From contig OZ024867.1 of the NCBI GenBank assembly GCA_964017155.1, positions 15,589,500 through 15,653,499 of the forward strand: a stretch of DNA of 64,000 nucleotides, read 5' to 3'. Below are positions 62,776 through 64,000 of this stretch, one piece after another; the stretch's first letter is position 1; each line of letters opens with the position of its first letter. The DNA is from Oasisia sp. SBJ-2009 (taxonomy: Eukaryota > Annelida > Polychaeta > Sabellida > Siboglinidae). The notes under the pieces were generated by a model. That model made no database searches. It was not told the DNA's origin and saw nothing but the letters and a program-made list of their open reading frames with translations. The translations under genes and the position numbers were made by a program.

Positions 62776-64000
62776 AGACTTGATGAGTAAGACTTGATGT
62801 ATAAGACTTGGTGTGTAAGACTTGGTGTGTAAGACATGGTGTGTTATACTTGATGTGTAAGATTTGATGTGTAAGACATGGTGTGTAAGACTTGGTGTGT
62901 AAGACATGGTGTGTAAGACTTGGTGTGTAAGACATGGTGTGTAAGACATGGTGTGTAAGACTTGGTGTGTAACACATGGTGTGTAAGACTTGGTGTGTAA
63001 GACATGGTGTGTAGGACATGGTGTGTAGGACATGGTGTGTAAGACTTGGTGTGTAAAACTTGGTGTGTAAGACATGGTGTGTAAGACCTGGTGTGTAAGA
63101 CATGGTGTGTAAGACCTGGTGTGTAAGACATGGTGTGTAAGACTTGATGTGTAAGACCTGGTGTGTAAGACTTGGTGTGTAAGACATGGTGTGTAATACT
63201 TGATGTGTAAGACTTGATGTGTACGACATGGTGTGTAAGCCCTGGTGTGTAAGACATGGTGTGTAAGACCTGGTGTGTAAGACATGGTGTGTAAGACTTG
63301 GTGTGTAAGACTTAGTGTGTAAGACATGGTGTTTAAGACATGGTGTGTAAGACATGGTGTGTAAGACTTGGTGTGAAAGACTTGATGTGTAAGACTTGAT
63401 GTGTAAGATTTGGTGTGTAAGACTTGGTGTGTAAAACATGGTGTGTAAGACATGGTGTTTAAGACTTGGTGTGAAAGACTTGATGTGTAAGACTTGGTGT
63501 TTAAGACATGGTGTGTAAGACTTGGTGTGTAAGACTCGGTGTGTAAGACATGGTGTGTAAGACATGGTGTGTAAGACCTGGTGGGTAAGACTTGGTGTGT
63601 AAGACTTGATGTGTAAGACTTGATGTGTAAGACTTGGTGTGTAAGACTTGATGTGTAAGACTTGATGAGTAAGACTTGATGTATAAGACTTGGTGTGTAA
63701 GACTTGGTGTGTAAGACATGGTGTGTTATACTTGATGTGTAAGATTTGATGTGTAAGACATGGTGTGTAAGACTTGGTGTGTAAGACATGGTGTGTAAGA
63801 CTTGGTGTGTAAGACATGGTGTGTAAGACATGGTGTGTAAGACTTGGTGTGTAACACATGGTGTGTAAGACTTGGTGTGTAAGACATGGTGTGTAGGACA
63901 TGGTGTGTAGGACATGGTGTGTAAGACTTGGTGTGTAAAACTTGGTGTGTAAGACATGGTGTGTAAGAACTGGTGTGTAAGACATGGTGTGTAAGACCTG
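62776..64000 (+). repeat. Array region A3
   Basis: A-type sequence matching 2,281-3,505 (and 5,291 onward for the first 882-bp unit). It runs off the window end, so its extent is unknown. Confidence 0.85.
62844..63725 (+). repeat. 882-bp A-type HOR unit, copy 4
   Basis: Matches copy 1 at an offset of 60,495 bp, and the match continues to the window end (the gtaagaac monomer near 63,966 corresponds to 3,471). It is entered directly from B-type sequence at about 62.78 kb. Confidence 0.9.

Larger units (their letters stand above)
571..63728 (+). repeat. TTA landmark monomer family (M1), over 70 copies
   Basis: M1 is a monomer ending gtgttat followed by acttgatg(t/a)gtaag and usually a third monomer starting atttgatg. 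It is the best ruler for the array. The TTA starts at 571, 1173, 2349, 3231, 5359, 6241, 7683, 8691, 8775, 11001, 12317, 13423, 14039, 14388, 15158, 16278, 16908, 17257, 18083, 18699, 19048, 19818, 21092, 21708, 22057, 22827, 24183, 25289, 25919, 26268, 26982, 28340, 29446, 30076, 30425, 32411, 32845, 35572, 36217, 38901, 39769, 41001, 41239, 41323, 41519, 41659, 42051, 42289, 42667, 44596, 45240, 47407, 47909, 48553, 51266, 51910, 53142, 53380, 53464, 53660, 53800, 54192, 54430, 54808, 55844, 56726, 58196, 59204, 59288, 60716, 60800, 60884, 62844 and 63726. Each TTA is a TAA stop on the minus strand, which is why many minus-strand open frames end there. Later copies differ slightly: 26982 has atacttcatg and 32845 has gtattat. 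These were read by eye and one or two copies may be missed. Confidence 0.93.
1..64000 (+). repeat. 14-bp satellite array, whole window
   Basis: The whole window is head-to-tail copies of ACWTGGTGTGTAAG. The commonest monomer classes are acatggtgtgtaag, acttggtgtgtaag, acttgatgtgtaag and acctggtgtgtaag. Rarer classes carry single substitutions, such as endings in gtgaaag, gtagg, gtacg or gtttaag. No monomer was seen in reverse orientation, and no stretch of non-repeat DNA longer than a monomer was seen. Phase, followed through more than 70 landmark monomers, shifts by -27 bp in total. That gives 4,571 monomers up to base 63,967 and about 4,573 in the window. The plus strand of the consensus has A3 C1 G5 T5 (43% G+C, strongly G over C). 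Both ends are inside the array. It is most likely heterochromatic satellite DNA of a eukaryote; the species and chromosomal position cannot be told from the sequence. Confidence 0.99.

Noticed and set aside
1..64000. More than a hundred minus-strand open frames, some over 1,000 codons
   Set aside because: All are the same 14-residue repeat and occur in all three minus frames. Starts and ends fall at arbitrary variant monomers, and no unique domain, leader or tail is present. They follow from a stop-free consensus, so no CDS is called.
1..64000. CRISPR array
   Set aside because: The repeat unit is 14 bp with no spacers; neighbouring units abut. No cas genes are present.
1..64000. Telomere repeat, because the plus strand is TG-rich and shares a GGTGT motif with some budding yeast telomeric repeats
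   Set aside because: Substitution variants are frequent and organised into kilobase HORs that spread by duplication, which differs from the short, uniform product of telomerase. The length is far above yeast telomeres. A subtelomeric position remains possible but has no support in the window.
1..64000. Simple (GT)n microsatellite
   Set aside because: GT runs never exceed about three units, and the period is clearly 14 bp.
1..64000. G-quadruplex array
   Set aside because: The consensus has only GG doublets separated by 12 bases. GGG occurs only in rare variants (agggtg, gtggg, tggggtg), so stable quadruplexes are unlikely.
1..64000. CENP-B box or other known centromere motif
   Set aside because: No segment resembles the CENP-B box; the monomer lacks its CG-containing core. 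Centromere function can be neither inferred nor excluded.
1..64000. Transposon-derived satellite, with terminal inverted repeats or a reverse transcriptase remnant
   Set aside because: No inverted monomers, no target-site pattern and no coding remnant were seen. The approximately 270-bp D stretch on both sides of cluster E is a direct duplication of array sequence, better explained by unequal exchange.
1..64000. Splice sites, promoters or E-boxes suggested by GTGTAAG, TATA-like gttata and CACATG
   Set aside because: These strings recur with the repeat or its variants and have no gene context, so they carry no evidence of regulation.

Overview
The window is one uninterrupted tandem array of a 14-bp satellite monomer, consensus ACWTGGTGTGTAAG (plus strand, W = A or T). 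It runs from base 1 to base 64,000. I found no flanking unique DNA, gene, RNA gene, mobile element or CRISPR array in it. All monomers point the same way. Counting phase through the window gives about 4,573 monomers. Only 19 of them are not 14 bp long: eleven are 13-mers and eight are 12-mers. Both window edges lie inside the array, so it is longer than 64 kb.

Organism: a tandem satellite of this size, with nested kilobase-scale higher-order repeats (HORs), points to a eukaryotic heterochromatic, centromeric, subtelomeric or other satellite block read with long reads. Nothing in the sequence identifies the species. I make no lineage claim.

Layout, from diagnostic variant monomers used as landmarks (region borders are approximate, to within tens or hundreds of bases unless stated). 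A1 (1 to ~6.7 kb) and B1 (~6.7 to 11.0 kb) form a left block. C (~11.0 to 30.9 kb) carries six copies of a 965/979-bp module marked by a shared 13-bp monomer. D (~30.9 to 53.0 kb) is built from ~3.3-kb HOR units marked by another 13-mer and a 12-mer. E is a short landmark-dense cluster, present at ~40.87-42.72 and again at ~53.01-54.86 kb. A2 and B2 (~54.9 to 62.8 kb) are a rearranged copy of A1 and B1. A3 (~62.8 kb to the end) returns to the A type. The array is therefore a mosaic of duplications on scales from 84 bp to 12 kb, almost all in whole-monomer steps.

Coding: the minus strand is open for long stretches (up to 1,430 codons). This follows from the repeat: the consensus has no minus-strand stop, and because 14 is not a multiple of 3 each minus frame cycles through all three phases, so all three frames encode the same 14-residue repeat (MSYTPSLTHQVLHT and relatives). 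The plus strand has TAA in almost every monomer and is closed. I annotate no protein-coding gene. The findings of interest concern how the array evolved and this frame-independent coding property. I saw no evidence of a new functional system.
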